Shown piece by piece: positions 27,556 to 34,433 of a stretch of DNA of 64,000 bases (the stretch's first letter is position 1; each line of letters begins with the position of its first letter). Below the pieces are notes generated by a model. That model ran no database searches, was not told the DNA's origin, and saw only the letters and a program-made list of their open reading frames with translations. The DNA comes from UBA6663 sp044226485 (GTDB taxonomy: Bacteria > Chloroflexota > Anaerolineae > Anaerolineales > UBA6663). Both the position numbers and the translations under genes were made by a program. The stretch is taken from assembly GCA_044226485.1 (NCBI GenBank), contig JBGAGY010000015.1, positions 68,859 through 132,858 on the forward strand. Reading direction: 5' to 3'.

Positions 27556-27873
27556 ATGGCGCACGACCGAGTTCGCGGTAATCACGACGAGTTGAAGCAG
27601 ATTTCGAGCATGTTTGCGCAGGAAGCCGAGAACACCCAGAAGTCCCTCCAGGACCTCAAGAGCCGGATGGAGACCCTCAAGGGCGGCGACTGGATCGGCA
27701 AGGGCGCGAAGGCCTTCTACAACGAGATGGACAGCGCCGTGATGCCCGCGATGTCCCGCCTGAACAAGGCCTTGCAGCAAGGCTCTAAGGTGACCAAGGA
27801 CGTGGCCAACAAGCTACGCGAGGCCGAACAAGGCGCCTCGTCGTGCCTGAATGGCTCGAACCTCAGGATCTAA
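27556..27873 (+). CDS. WXG100 (ESAT-6-like) protein, stand-alone head domain
   Basis: A 105-residue helical-hairpin protein of the ESX substrate family. Helix 1 (ELKQISSMFAQEAENTQKSL) is followed by the turn GGDWIGKGAKAFYNEMD, with the WxG motif near residue 49, then helix 2. FYNEMD contains a YxxxD pattern. The sequence is closely related to the first 95 residues of both large effectors downstream (RVRGNHDELKQI versus KVRGNHDELKQI), so it is the free form of the same trafficking module. It is the first gene of the operon, with strong AAAGGAG, and is expected to dimerise with another WXG100 protein before export. Confidence 0.92.
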   Translation: MAHDRVRGNHDELKQISSMFAQEAENTQKSLQDLKSRMETLKGGDWIGKGAKAFYNEMDSAVMPAMSRLNKALQQGSKVTKDVANKLREAEQGASSCLNGSNLRI

Positions 27874-27918
27874 TCACCGTTACTCACCCGCCCATTCCCA
27901 CGTCTTTTGGAGGTCACC

Positions 27919-28218
27919 ATGTCAGGCATTGATGAGCGCATGAAGCACAGTTCCATGGATGCCATGGACCAGGCTTTCACCACCGCAGCCCAGCAGCTGC
28001 AGCAGACGCAGGAAGTCGTCAAGAAGATCTCGAGCATGGTCGCCAACGGCGCGCTCGATGGCGACGCCGGCGCTGCCCTCGAGGACGCTTTGAACCAGAA
28101 GCTGACCAAGGCGCTTCAGGTCCTCGAAAAGAAGATGAGCGAGTTGAAGAAGGACATCGACAAGGCCCAGCAGGCGAACCGCGAGGCGGAACGCCAGGCC
28201 CAGGGTCGGTTCCAGTAA
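27919..28218 (+). CDS. WXG100-like protein with a degenerate WxG turn
   Basis: A 99-residue two-helix protein. The turn between helices reads NGALDGDAGAALEDAL, so Trp of the WxG motif is replaced by Leu, while the Gly and surrounding pattern remain. Helix 2 is highly charged (EKKMSELKKDIDKAQQANRE). The start at 27919 follows TTTTGGAGGT with good spacing; a frame from 27907 would start on the ribosome site itself. It lies 45 bases after the first WXG100 gene and may be the partner subunit of a heterodimer. Confidence 0.85.
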   Translation: MSGIDERMKHSSMDAMDQAFTTAAQQLQQTQEVVKKISSMVANGALDGDAGAALEDALNQKLTKALQVLEKKMSELKKDIDKAQQANREAERQAQGRFQ

Positions 28219-28246
28219 GGCCGACTGACGAACAGGAGCAACGAAA

Positions 28247-28579
28247 ATGGCTATCAGCAACATTCTCTTCCAGTTTGTCCGCGCGGCCGTCCAGGAGCAG
28301 CAACAGCGCATCCAGCAGCAGCAGCAGGCGACCACGCAGGTCATGGACACCATCAAGAGCTACGTCCCGATGGTCCAGGCTTCGTGGATCGGCGGTGACG
28401 CCGACGCCTTCGCGGCTGACGTCGCCCGCAAGATCATCCCGGCCATCACGCAATTGATCGCGGCCATGGCGGGCATCAACCTCAACCTGGTGAGCGCCAC
28501 CGAGATCGTCGACAAGGCCGATGCCGAATGCAAGTCGATGGTCAACGACCTAGCCAGCACCTTCGATCAGATCATCTAA
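28247..28579 (+). CDS. WXG100 protein with glutamine-rich helix 1
   Basis: A 110-residue protein. Helix 1 contains the Gln-rich stretch QEQQQRIQQQQQAT. The turn VQASWIGGDADAFAADV carries an intact WxG near residue 48 and is the classic ESAT-6 pattern. Helix 2 is hydrophobic and Ile-rich (ITQLIAAMAGINLNL). It follows the degenerate WXG100 gene by 28 bases with AGGAG upstream. CAG trinucleotide runs in the gene simply encode the Gln stretch. Confidence 0.93.
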   Translation: MAISNILFQFVRAAVQEQQQRIQQQQQATTQVMDTIKSYVPMVQASWIGGDADAFAADVARKIIPAITQLIAAMAGINLNLVSATEIVDKADAECKSMVNDLASTFDQII

Positions 28580-28612
28580 GCGCACACCCGGTATTGAAGG
28601 AGGACTACGACC

Positions 28613-28927
28613 ATGGCACACGATGTTGTCCAAATGGACTATGACGTGATGACGAACGTTTCGAAGGGCTTCGCGACCCAATCCAAGACTCTGCAGACGA
28701 TCTCCAAGGTCCTGCAGGGCGTGATCCAGGTCCTGCGCGCGATGGCCTTCCTGAGCGGCGGCACCTCGGCCGCGCTGGCCCAGTACTACCAGGTGATCAA
28801 GGACAAGATCGACATCCTGTCCAAGATCTGCGACGAGTTCTCGCAAGACCTCGCCAAGGCCGTCACCGATCACAAGAACGGCGACATCAAGGGCAAGAGC
28901 TACTTCGGCGAAGGCGTCCGGGGCTGA
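28613..28927 (+). CDS. WXG100-like protein lacking the Trp
   Basis: A 104-residue helical hairpin with the same length and register as its neighbours: helix 1 (MTNVSKGFATQSKTLQTISK), a turn AMAFLSGGTSAALAQYYQVI where SGG stands in place of WxG, and helix 2 (DILSKICDEFSQDLAKAV). It has a strong ribosome site (GAAGGAGG). It is the fourth consecutive small gene of this class, after which a hairpin precedes the first effector. It is probably a WXG100-fold partner protein; heterodimers in which one member lacks WxG are known in ESX systems. Confidence 0.8.
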   Translation: MAHDVVQMDYDVMTNVSKGFATQSKTLQTISKVLQGVIQVLRAMAFLSGGTSAALAQYYQVIKDKIDILSKICDEFSQDLAKAVTDHKNGDIKGKSYFGEGVRG

Positions 28928-29015
28928 TCCCCACGCTCGCTGGCGCGAGGGCGTGCGCGCCGCACGAACACGCAGGTCGCAGCACTCTGCGATGACGCGA
29001 CAGCGCACGCGACAT

Positions 29016-29052
29016 GAGGCGCGCTTCTCGAGAACACCCGGGAGCGCGCCTC
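29016..29052 (+). terminator. Intercistronic hairpin before the first effector gene
   Basis: GAGGCGCGCT (29016-29025) pairs with AGCGCGCCTC (29043-29052) around a 17-base loop. No U-run follows; the effector ribosome site TGAGGAG starts seven bases later. It may act as an attenuator or an mRNA stabiliser that sets the small WXG100 genes above the effector in expression. Confidence 0.5.
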
Positions 29053-29071
29053 GTGTTGTGAGGAGACCGTC

Positions 29072-30166
29072 ATGCCGCATGACAAGGTCAGAGGCAATCA
29101 CGACGAGCTGAAGCAGATCGCCACGCTCTTTGGGCAGGAAGCCGACGCCACGCAGCGCACGATCGCGGCGCTGCGACAGCGCAAAGATGTCCTGCAGGGC
29201 GGCGACTGGATCGGCCAGTCGGCCCGCGCCTTCTACGGCGAAATGGACAGCGCCCTGCTCCCCGCGATGTCGCGGCTGCAGCGCGCGCTGTCTCAGGCCC
29301 AGAACGTCACGCAGAAGATCGCCGTCGCGTTGCGACAGTGCGAGGCCGACGCCGCCCGTCAGCTTCGTGACCGCGAGGGCTTCGACGGCCAGGCCGGCTC
29401 GTCCGGGCCGGGAACGCCCGGAACCGGCGGGTCCGATGGAGCCACGGGCGGCGGCAACGGCAGCACGATCTGGTCAGGCAGCTTCCAGAGCGGGCCGTTC
29501 TCGGGCAGCGGCAGCGTCAGCGGCCCCTCGGGCGACGTGCGCGACTCGGGGCCTTTCGGCCAGGTCGCTCAGGGCTCCGTCTACAGCGCTCAGGGCAGCG
29601 CCACCTTCAGCCCCCTCGGCGGCGGTTCGACCGACTTCAAGGTCTCGGGCGAAGGCCGCGTCCTCGGCGGCGAGGCCGGCTACGGCTTCAACCAGGACGT
29701 GCAGGGCGCCTACGCCGAAGGCTACGCCCTGAGCGGCAAAGGCGGCGTCCAGCTCGGCGAAGGCGAAGGCTGGTATCGTCAGAGCGTCCAGGTCGATGTG
29801 CTGGGCGGGTCGGCCTGGGTCGGCCACCGCGGCAGCAACTACGGCATCGGCGCCGAGGCCAACACCATCAAGGTCACGGGCAGCACGGTCCTCGGCACTC
29901 AGAACGCCGCGCTCACCAGCGGTGGAGAAGTCGCCGGGCCGGCGGCCAACGCTTACGCGGGCATCAAGGATGGCAGCATCGGGGCCGAGGCCGGTGCGTC
30001 TTACGCCGGGGTCAAGGCCGAAGGCGGCTTCAACATCTTCGGCTGGAACGTCGGCCTCGTCGGCGAAGCCGACCTGGGAGTCGGCATCGGCGTCTCCGTC
30101 GGCAAGAAGACCTCGGTCAAGCTTGGGCCGTTCGCCGTCGGCATCACATTCGGACGGGCGAAGTAA
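29072..30166 (+). CDS. WXG100-headed effector with glycine-rich beta C-terminus
   Basis: A 364-residue fusion. Residues 1-100 are a WXG100 module (GGDWIGQSARAFYGEMD) nearly matching the first gene of the operon. A Gly/Ser linker (residues 108-160) is followed by about 200 residues of alternating Gly/Ala/polar repeats (GSAWVGHRGSNYGIGAEANT, GAEAGASYAGVKAEGGFNI), ending KKTSVKLGPFAVGITFGRAK. This periodic pattern suggests a beta-rich, possibly membrane-inserting domain. It resembles C-termini seen on some LXG/WXG polymorphic toxins, but I cannot name the family. An EspG-like gene and a small membrane-protein gene follow immediately. Confidence 0.8.
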   Translation: MPHDKVRGNHDELKQIATLFGQEADATQRTIAALRQRKDVLQGGDWIGQSARAFYGEMDSALLPAMSRLQRALSQAQNVTQKIAVALRQCEADAARQLRDREGFDGQAGSSGPGTPGTGGSDGATGGGNGSTIWSGSFQSGPFSGSGSVSGPSGDVRDSGPFGQVAQGSVYSAQGSATFSPLGGGSTDFKVSGEGRVLGGEAGYGFNQDVQGAYAEGYALSGKGGVQLGEGEGWYRQSVQVDVLGGSAWVGHRGSNYGIGAEANTIKVTGSTVLGTQNAALTSGGEVAGPAANAYAGIKDGSIGAEAGASYAGVKAEGGFNIFGWNVGLVGEADLGVGIGVSVGKKTSVKLGPFAVGITFGRAK

Positions 30167-30178
30167 GGGAACGACAGC

Positions 30179-30979
30179 ATGTCCATCGTCTTGGATCGCG
30201 CCGAGTTCTTCACACTGGCCTCGCTCTTCCGGGCTGACGGGATCTTCGGGCTTGACGCGGGTGTCATGGTGCCCAAGGAGCCCGCCGAGCAACAGGCCCT
30301 CTATGACCGCGGACGCGAACAGCTGCGCGAGCGAGAACTGCTGCGCTTCAACGAGCGCCATGAAGTCGAGCTCGAACAGGGCCTGCGCGATCTGATGGCC
30401 ACCGTGGTGGATCCGGAGAACACGCTGCTCGCCGTCCGCCAGCTGCCAGGCCTGGGTCGTCAGATCTTCCTTTACTACGAACGTGGGCATGTCTTCGTCG
30501 AGCAGACGCTGCCCGACGAACACAGCCACAGCCTGGGCGTGGTCGGCGATCACGACGCGCTTGTGACGCGTCTGTTGGAGCTCTTCCCGTTGACCGACGC
30601 TCCCTTCCCGCCCGACACCTTCACGGCTTCGACCCAACCACTGCTCGAGGCGTATCAACTCGCCGGTGAGGGCCAGGCCGAACGCGCCAGAGCCGTCATG
30701 GCGACGGCCGCGACGTCGGATGCGACGTTAGCTTCTCACATCGCCGATGTCTTCGCCGAGGCGAGCGTCATCGGCAACATTTCTCTGATGAAGCTCGTGC
30801 CCGGCCGCACGACCCGCTCGTACGACATCGCCCTGGCGCAGGCTCACGACGAAGCCTGGGGCATCACGGCCGCCGGCGATGATCAGACCATGCGAGTCGA
30901 GCGCATGAACGCGACGGTCCTGGCCGAGACTCTGCGTCAGGGACTCGTCGCGCTCGATCAGCCCTTGAAGGGGCTTTGA
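30179..30979 (+). CDS. EspG-like candidate chaperone for the first effector
   Basis: A 266-residue soluble alpha/beta protein starting 12 bases after the effector stop. It begins with a helix of the form LDRAEFFTLASLF, has a middle strand region (RQIFLYYERGHVFVEQTL), and ends with a strand-helix unit (WGITAAGDDQTMRVERMN...LAETLRQGLVAL). This order and length match ESX secretion-associated EspG proteins, which bind WXG100-family (PE/PPE) cargo in the cytosol. A second protein of similar design follows the other effector. The assignment rests on pattern and context, not on a conserved motif; an immunity protein is the main alternative. Confidence 0.5.
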   Translation: MSIVLDRAEFFTLASLFRADGIFGLDAGVMVPKEPAEQQALYDRGREQLRERELLRFNERHEVELEQGLRDLMATVVDPENTLLAVRQLPGLGRQIFLYYERGHVFVEQTLPDEHSHSLGVVGDHDALVTRLLELFPLTDAPFPPDTFTASTQPLLEAYQLAGEGQAERARAVMATAATSDATLASHIADVFAEASVIGNISLMKLVPGRTTRSYDIALAQAHDEAWGITAAGDDQTMRVERMNATVLAETLRQGLVALDQPLKGL

Positions 30980-30998
30980 GCCGCACTGTGGAGGCGCA

Positions 30999-31334
30999 GT
31001 GACCGTCCAATCCGCGGCGCCACGTCAGGATCTGGTGCTGGCCACCGTCGTCAGCGCCGTGGCCAACGGGCTGGCCTATACGATTGCCGGGGCAGCGTAT
31101 TGGGCCTCGACAGGCATGGGTCCATCGGTCACCACGTTGGAGGGCCTGATCCTTTCGTGGATCGGCGGTTTCTGCGCGGCTTCGGTGCTCGTTGGGCTTC
31201 CCTTCTTGATCTGGCGCCGCAGTCGCGGCGCTGTCGTGGGCTGGGTGTTCGGCTTCGCGATCATCCAGGCCTGCGCTATTTGCGCGGGAGTAGTCCTTGG
31301 GTTGTTGGGGTATCTGACCCTGCCCGGGGGCTAG
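30999..31334 (+). CDS. Small three-helix membrane protein, candidate immunity factor
   Basis: A 111-residue protein with three predicted membrane helices (residues about 14-36, 47-67 and 78-107) separated by short loops, one basic (WRRSRG). It uses a GTG start at 30999 with GGAGG five bases upstream. It is the last gene after the WXG100 effector with the glycine-rich C-terminus. Small membrane proteins beside pore-type toxins commonly confer immunity, so that is the leading guess. No family is recognised. Confidence 0.6.
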   Translation: MTVQSAAPRQDLVLATVVSAVANGLAYTIAGAAYWASTGMGPSVTTLEGLILSWIGGFCAASVLVGLPFLIWRRSRGAVVGWVFGFAIIQACAICAGVVLGLLGYLTLPGG

Positions 31335-31585
31335 CGACATCGCGCAGTGATTCGGCAGAGGGTCTGCGAGAGCACCCTCTTTGATCTGCGGCCGTTCGTC
31401 TTCAGGATGCACCGCGCGGCCGATGCTGGGTTGATACGGGCTCCGGTCTCATGCCGGCAAAACGCATTGAAGAGCCGGGATTTCCTGACGCATCTGGGCG
31501 TGACAGCCGATGCGCCCGGGACGGCAGGAATGCTACTCTGACGCTGGCGGTCGGAGGGCAGCCCGCCAGAAAGAGTTGATCGACG
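31335..31585 (+). other. Intergenic region with a candidate terminator between the two effector units
   Basis: About 250 bases. A 7-bp stem AGAGGGT (31357-31363) / ACCCTCT (31374-31380) followed by TT may terminate the first unit. Beyond it, no convincing promoter pair is visible; GTGACA at 31500 and TACTCT at 31534 are too far apart. A ribosome site is weak (GAAAGAGTTGATCG) before the second effector. Confidence 0.4.
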
Positions 31586-33058
31586 ATGCATGATCGCGTT
31601 CGCACCGATCACGACCAACTGAAACAGATCTCGGCGCTTTTCGGCCAACAGGCCGATGCCACAGCGCGGAGCCTGATGGCCTTGCGCCGTCAGAAGGACG
31701 TGCTTCACGGCGGCGACTGGACCGGCCAGGGCGCGCGCAAGTTCTACGAGGAGATGGACGGTTCCGTCCTGCCCGCCCTCACCCGCCTGCAGCGCGCGCT
31801 CACCCAGACACAACAAACAATCCAAAAGATCAGCGCCCGGATGCGGCAGGCTGAAGCTGACGCCGCGGCCGTCCTCAAAGACCGCGAGGCCTTCTCGGGC
31901 CAGGCCAACGCCTCGGGCGCTGCCTTCGCCGGAGCCAGCGCATCGGCTTCGGCAAGCGTGGGTGGCGGTGGCGGGGGGTTCTGGAGTCAGGTCGGCGGGT
32001 TCTTCAAGGGCGTCGGCCTCGGCGCCAAGGATATGGTCACCGGTCTGTGGACCGCGGTGACCCACCCCATCGACACCATCAAGGGCCTGGGCTACGCCGT
32101 GACGCATCCCGGTGAACTGTGGGACGCGATCAAGAAGCCCTACACCGAAGCCTGGGCGCGCGGCGACTACGGCGAGGCGCTCGGCCGCGGCGCTTTCGAG
32201 ATTGCGTCGTTGTTCTTCCCGCCCGGGGGCGGCGCGGCCGCCAAGGGCGGCACCAAGGCCGCCGAAGTCGGCGCGGACGTCGCGCGCGTGGCCAACATCG
32301 CGGGCGATGTCGCGCGCGCAGGAGAGAAGGCGGCCCAGGTCGGGCACGTCGCAAGCACGATCAGCGACGCCGGCCGGGCGGGCGCGCGTTTCGCCGAAAC
32401 GGCCGGCGACGTCGTGAAGCTGCACGAGACCTGGGCCGTTGCCGAAGAGGCCGCCAACATCCCCAAGATCCTCGACCGCAGCACCGAACTGGCCGGCGTC
32501 GGGCGCGGCAGCGAGCGGTCAGGTCAACTCGTTGAGGAACTGGCCGAGCTCAACACGCATGGCGCCGGAGATCGATTGGTGTTGGGCAAGTGGGAAGCTC
32601 ATGCCGATGAACTGTCGGCGGCTGAGGTCACTCAGAAGGGCGGCTACATCGCCGACGCGAAGGCGAACGGCGGTCGTTGGTTCGAGACCGCGCCGGGGCA
32701 ATATGATATTCTCAAGGGCCAGGGTCTGCAGATGGATGTGAACCTGCGGGTGCTCGAACGCGAGATGCAGGCCGGCACGTCGCGAGTCGAGTTCGTCGGC
32801 TTCCACGTCGACGACCTCCTGCAAGAAGCCGACGATCTCATGGCCGGCGGGCGGGCGCGCGATGCCCTGAACGCACGCTATCAAGAGGTGCTTTACCTCG
32901 ACGAGAACGCGGGCAAGTTCGGCTATGTGCGCGATGGTAACGGCTGGACCTATGCGCCTCCAACCACCGGCGGCTCGAGCGCTGCGGTTCGCGGCGCGGC
33001 GGGCGCCGGCATCGTGATCGGCCGCGACCTCCCGACCGGCGAAGGTGACACGCCATGA
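31586..33058 (+). CDS. WXG100-headed polymorphic toxin
   Basis: A 490-residue modular toxin. Residues 1-95 are the WXG100 module (GGDWTGQGARKFYEEMD). A Gly/Ala/Ser linker leads to a pre-toxin region (about 125-260: TGLWTAVTHPIDTIKGLGYA, EIASLFFPPGGGAAAKGG), the helical/Gly-Ala type found before toxin domains in RHS, CDI and LXG proteins. The C-terminal 180 residues, from LVLGKWEAHADEL through YIADAKANGGRWFE and QMDVNLRVLEREMQAG, form a compact domain resembling toxin tails that I recall at the ends of RHS-like proteins; I cannot name its activity. The stop overlaps the next gene by four bases, the usual toxin-immunity arrangement. Confidence 0.85.
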   Translation: MHDRVRTDHDQLKQISALFGQQADATARSLMALRRQKDVLHGGDWTGQGARKFYEEMDGSVLPALTRLQRALTQTQQTIQKISARMRQAEADAAAVLKDREAFSGQANASGAAFAGASASASASVGGGGGGFWSQVGGFFKGVGLGAKDMVTGLWTAVTHPIDTIKGLGYAVTHPGELWDAIKKPYTEAWARGDYGEALGRGAFEIASLFFPPGGGAAAKGGTKAAEVGADVARVANIAGDVARAGEKAAQVGHVASTISDAGRAGARFAETAGDVVKLHETWAVAEEAANIPKILDRSTELAGVGRGSERSGQLVEELAELNTHGAGDRLVLGKWEAHADELSAAEVTQKGGYIADAKANGGRWFETAPGQYDILKGQGLQMDVNLRVLEREMQAGTSRVEFVGFHVDDLLQEADDLMAGGRARDALNARYQEVLYLDENAGKFGYVRDGNGWTYAPPTTGGSSAAVRGAAGAGIVIGRDLPTGEGDTP

Positions 33059-33519
33059 CGTCCACTACCACGACTTCGTTCGAGAACCGGGTCCGTCAAC
33101 ACTTCGGCTTCCTGATCGAGCGCTACGGCTTCCAGATCGAACACATCGAATCAAACCCGCTCGAGGACGACGGCGTCGCGATCCTGGCGTCGCCGACCTG
33201 TCTGCTCAAGATCGTCGAGCATCACGGCGATGGACAGATCGAGTGGGCGCGCAACGCCGAGCCGGTCGAGTGGCTCAACGCCTTCGGGCTGCATCACTTC
33301 ATCCACCACCAACGCGGCCTGAGTGGCCCGGTGACCGTCGCCGCCGACAGCCCCGATTGGATGGCGACTCAGGCGGCCACCATCCGGCCGCTCATCGAGG
33401 GCATCCTGGCGTTCTTCCAGCCCGCCGGTTACAACGAACGAGCGGGTGAACTGGATCTTTACAGCGCCGAACGCCGCGCCGCCTATCGACGTGAACGCGC
33501 CGCTCGCAAGAGCGAGTAG
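33055..33519 (+). CDS. Candidate immunity protein for the second effector
   Basis: A 154-residue soluble acidic/neutral alpha-beta protein. It starts at an ATGA overlapping the toxin stop, so translation is coupled. Sequence features: an N-terminal helix with RVRQHFGFLIERYGFQIEH, strands VAILASPTCLLKIVEHH and IEWARN, and a charged C-terminal helix (YSAERRAAYRRERAARKSE). The size, position and lack of signal peptide fit a cytosolic immunity protein. No Pfam-level family is recognised by eye. Confidence 0.7.
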   Translation: MTSTTTTSFENRVRQHFGFLIERYGFQIEHIESNPLEDDGVAILASPTCLLKIVEHHGDGQIEWARNAEPVEWLNAFGLHHFIHHQRGLSGPVTVAADSPDWMATQAATIRPLIEGILAFFQPAGYNERAGELDLYSAERRAAYRRERAARKSE

Positions 33520-33528
33520 GAGCCGGGC

Positions 33529-34314
33529 ATGCAACGAGTCACGCTCACTTCGGCCGAGGTCGCGTTGCTGATGGCGGCGCTGCCCGCCGACCCGCGCCCG
33601 TTCATCGGGGACAGCGATCTGGTCAACGTCGACAGCACAGTCCTCTATCGGCGGATGGAAGCCGCGCGCGAAGGCGTCCTGGCTCGCCGCCTCGCGACGG
33701 TGCGAGACGACAACAGCCTCGAGGTCGTCGCCCCCGTGCGCGCGATGCTGCTCGCGCTGATCCAACCTCGATCGGGTTTTCAGCTCATGCATGCCTGGGC
33801 GGGCCAGCCCGCCCAACGTGCCATGTTTTCGGTCGGCGCCGAGATGACAGTGCTTGACCGGGTCGATGAAGGCCGATTGCATCATCTCGAGGTGCTCACC
33901 GGGCCCGACCAGATCCCGACACGAGCCGCCGAGATCGTGCGAGCCGCCGCCCTGCCCGGCGCCAACGGCAGCGCCGACGCCGTGTTCTCGCTGCCGGGCA
34001 CGATCTTCGCGCCGCTGGCCGAGATGCCGCCGCGCGCCGACATCGAGCTCGTCGCATTGCTCACGGCCGCGGGGGTCAATGGCCCTGAGGCCGAGGCCTT
34101 CCTCGCCGCGGGCGCCCGGCCCTTGCATCAAACCGTCTTCTATTCGCTCTCGGCCGATCAGGGAACTGTCAAATCCGAGGCAGCTGTCTGGTTCGGCACC
34201 CCCAAGAGCAGCTGGCTCCTCGACGCGGCCACCGCCACGACCGTCCGACTGCGCCGCGCCACCGCCACCACGGTGCGCCAGGCCGTCAGCGAGATCGTGG
34301 CCCACGCCGTATAA
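33529..34314 (+). CDS. EspG-like candidate chaperone for the second effector
   Basis: A 261-residue soluble protein nine bases after the immunity gene with AGGAG upstream. It opens with LTSAEVALLMAALP, then YRRMEAAREGVLARRLATV, VRAMLLALIQP and a strand (QRAMFSVGAEMTVLDRV), and closes with RLRRATATTVRQAVSEIVAH. This follows the order of EspG-type proteins and parallels the gene after the first effector, so each effector unit carries one. It probably keeps the WXG100 effector soluble and targets it to the EccC motor. Family assignment is by pattern and context. Confidence 0.5.
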   Translation: MQRVTLTSAEVALLMAALPADPRPFIGDSDLVNVDSTVLYRRMEAAREGVLARRLATVRDDNSLEVVAPVRAMLLALIQPRSGFQLMHAWAGQPAQRAMFSVGAEMTVLDRVDEGRLHHLEVLTGPDQIPTRAAEIVRAAALPGANGSADAVFSLPGTIFAPLAEMPPRADIELVALLTAAGVNGPEAEAFLAAGARPLHQTVFYSLSADQGTVKSEAAVWFGTPKSSWLLDAATATTVRLRRATATTVRQAVSEIVAHAV

Positions 34315-34315
34315 G

Positions 34316-34431
34316 CGCGAAAAGCGAGGGGCGAATAAGCGAGGGGCGAGGGGCGAACGCTGCCGCGCAAAATCGCGGTAGCGTTCGCCCCTCGCCCCTC
34401 GCTTTTTCGCCCCTCGCCCCTCGTCCCTCGC
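34316..34431. terminator. Large G/C-rich inverted repeat between convergent genes
   Basis: The left arm (about 34316-34366) is built of AGCGAGGGGCGA words and ends GCTGCCGCG. The right arm (about 34374-34431) carries the complement, CGCGGTAGCGTTCGCCCCTCGC and so on. It separates the plus-strand effector unit from the minus-strand pseudokinase gene and probably terminates both. It is built on the same principle as the other low-complexity hairpins of this window but uses a different word. Confidence 0.8.
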
Positions 34432-34433
34432 CG

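Noticed and set aside
28298..28330. CAG trinucleotide run, considered as a microsatellite or phase-variation site
   Set aside because: It encodes a short interrupted Gln stretch (QQQQRIQQQQQ) in helix 1 of a WXG100 protein; imperfect and short, and length change would be in-frame.
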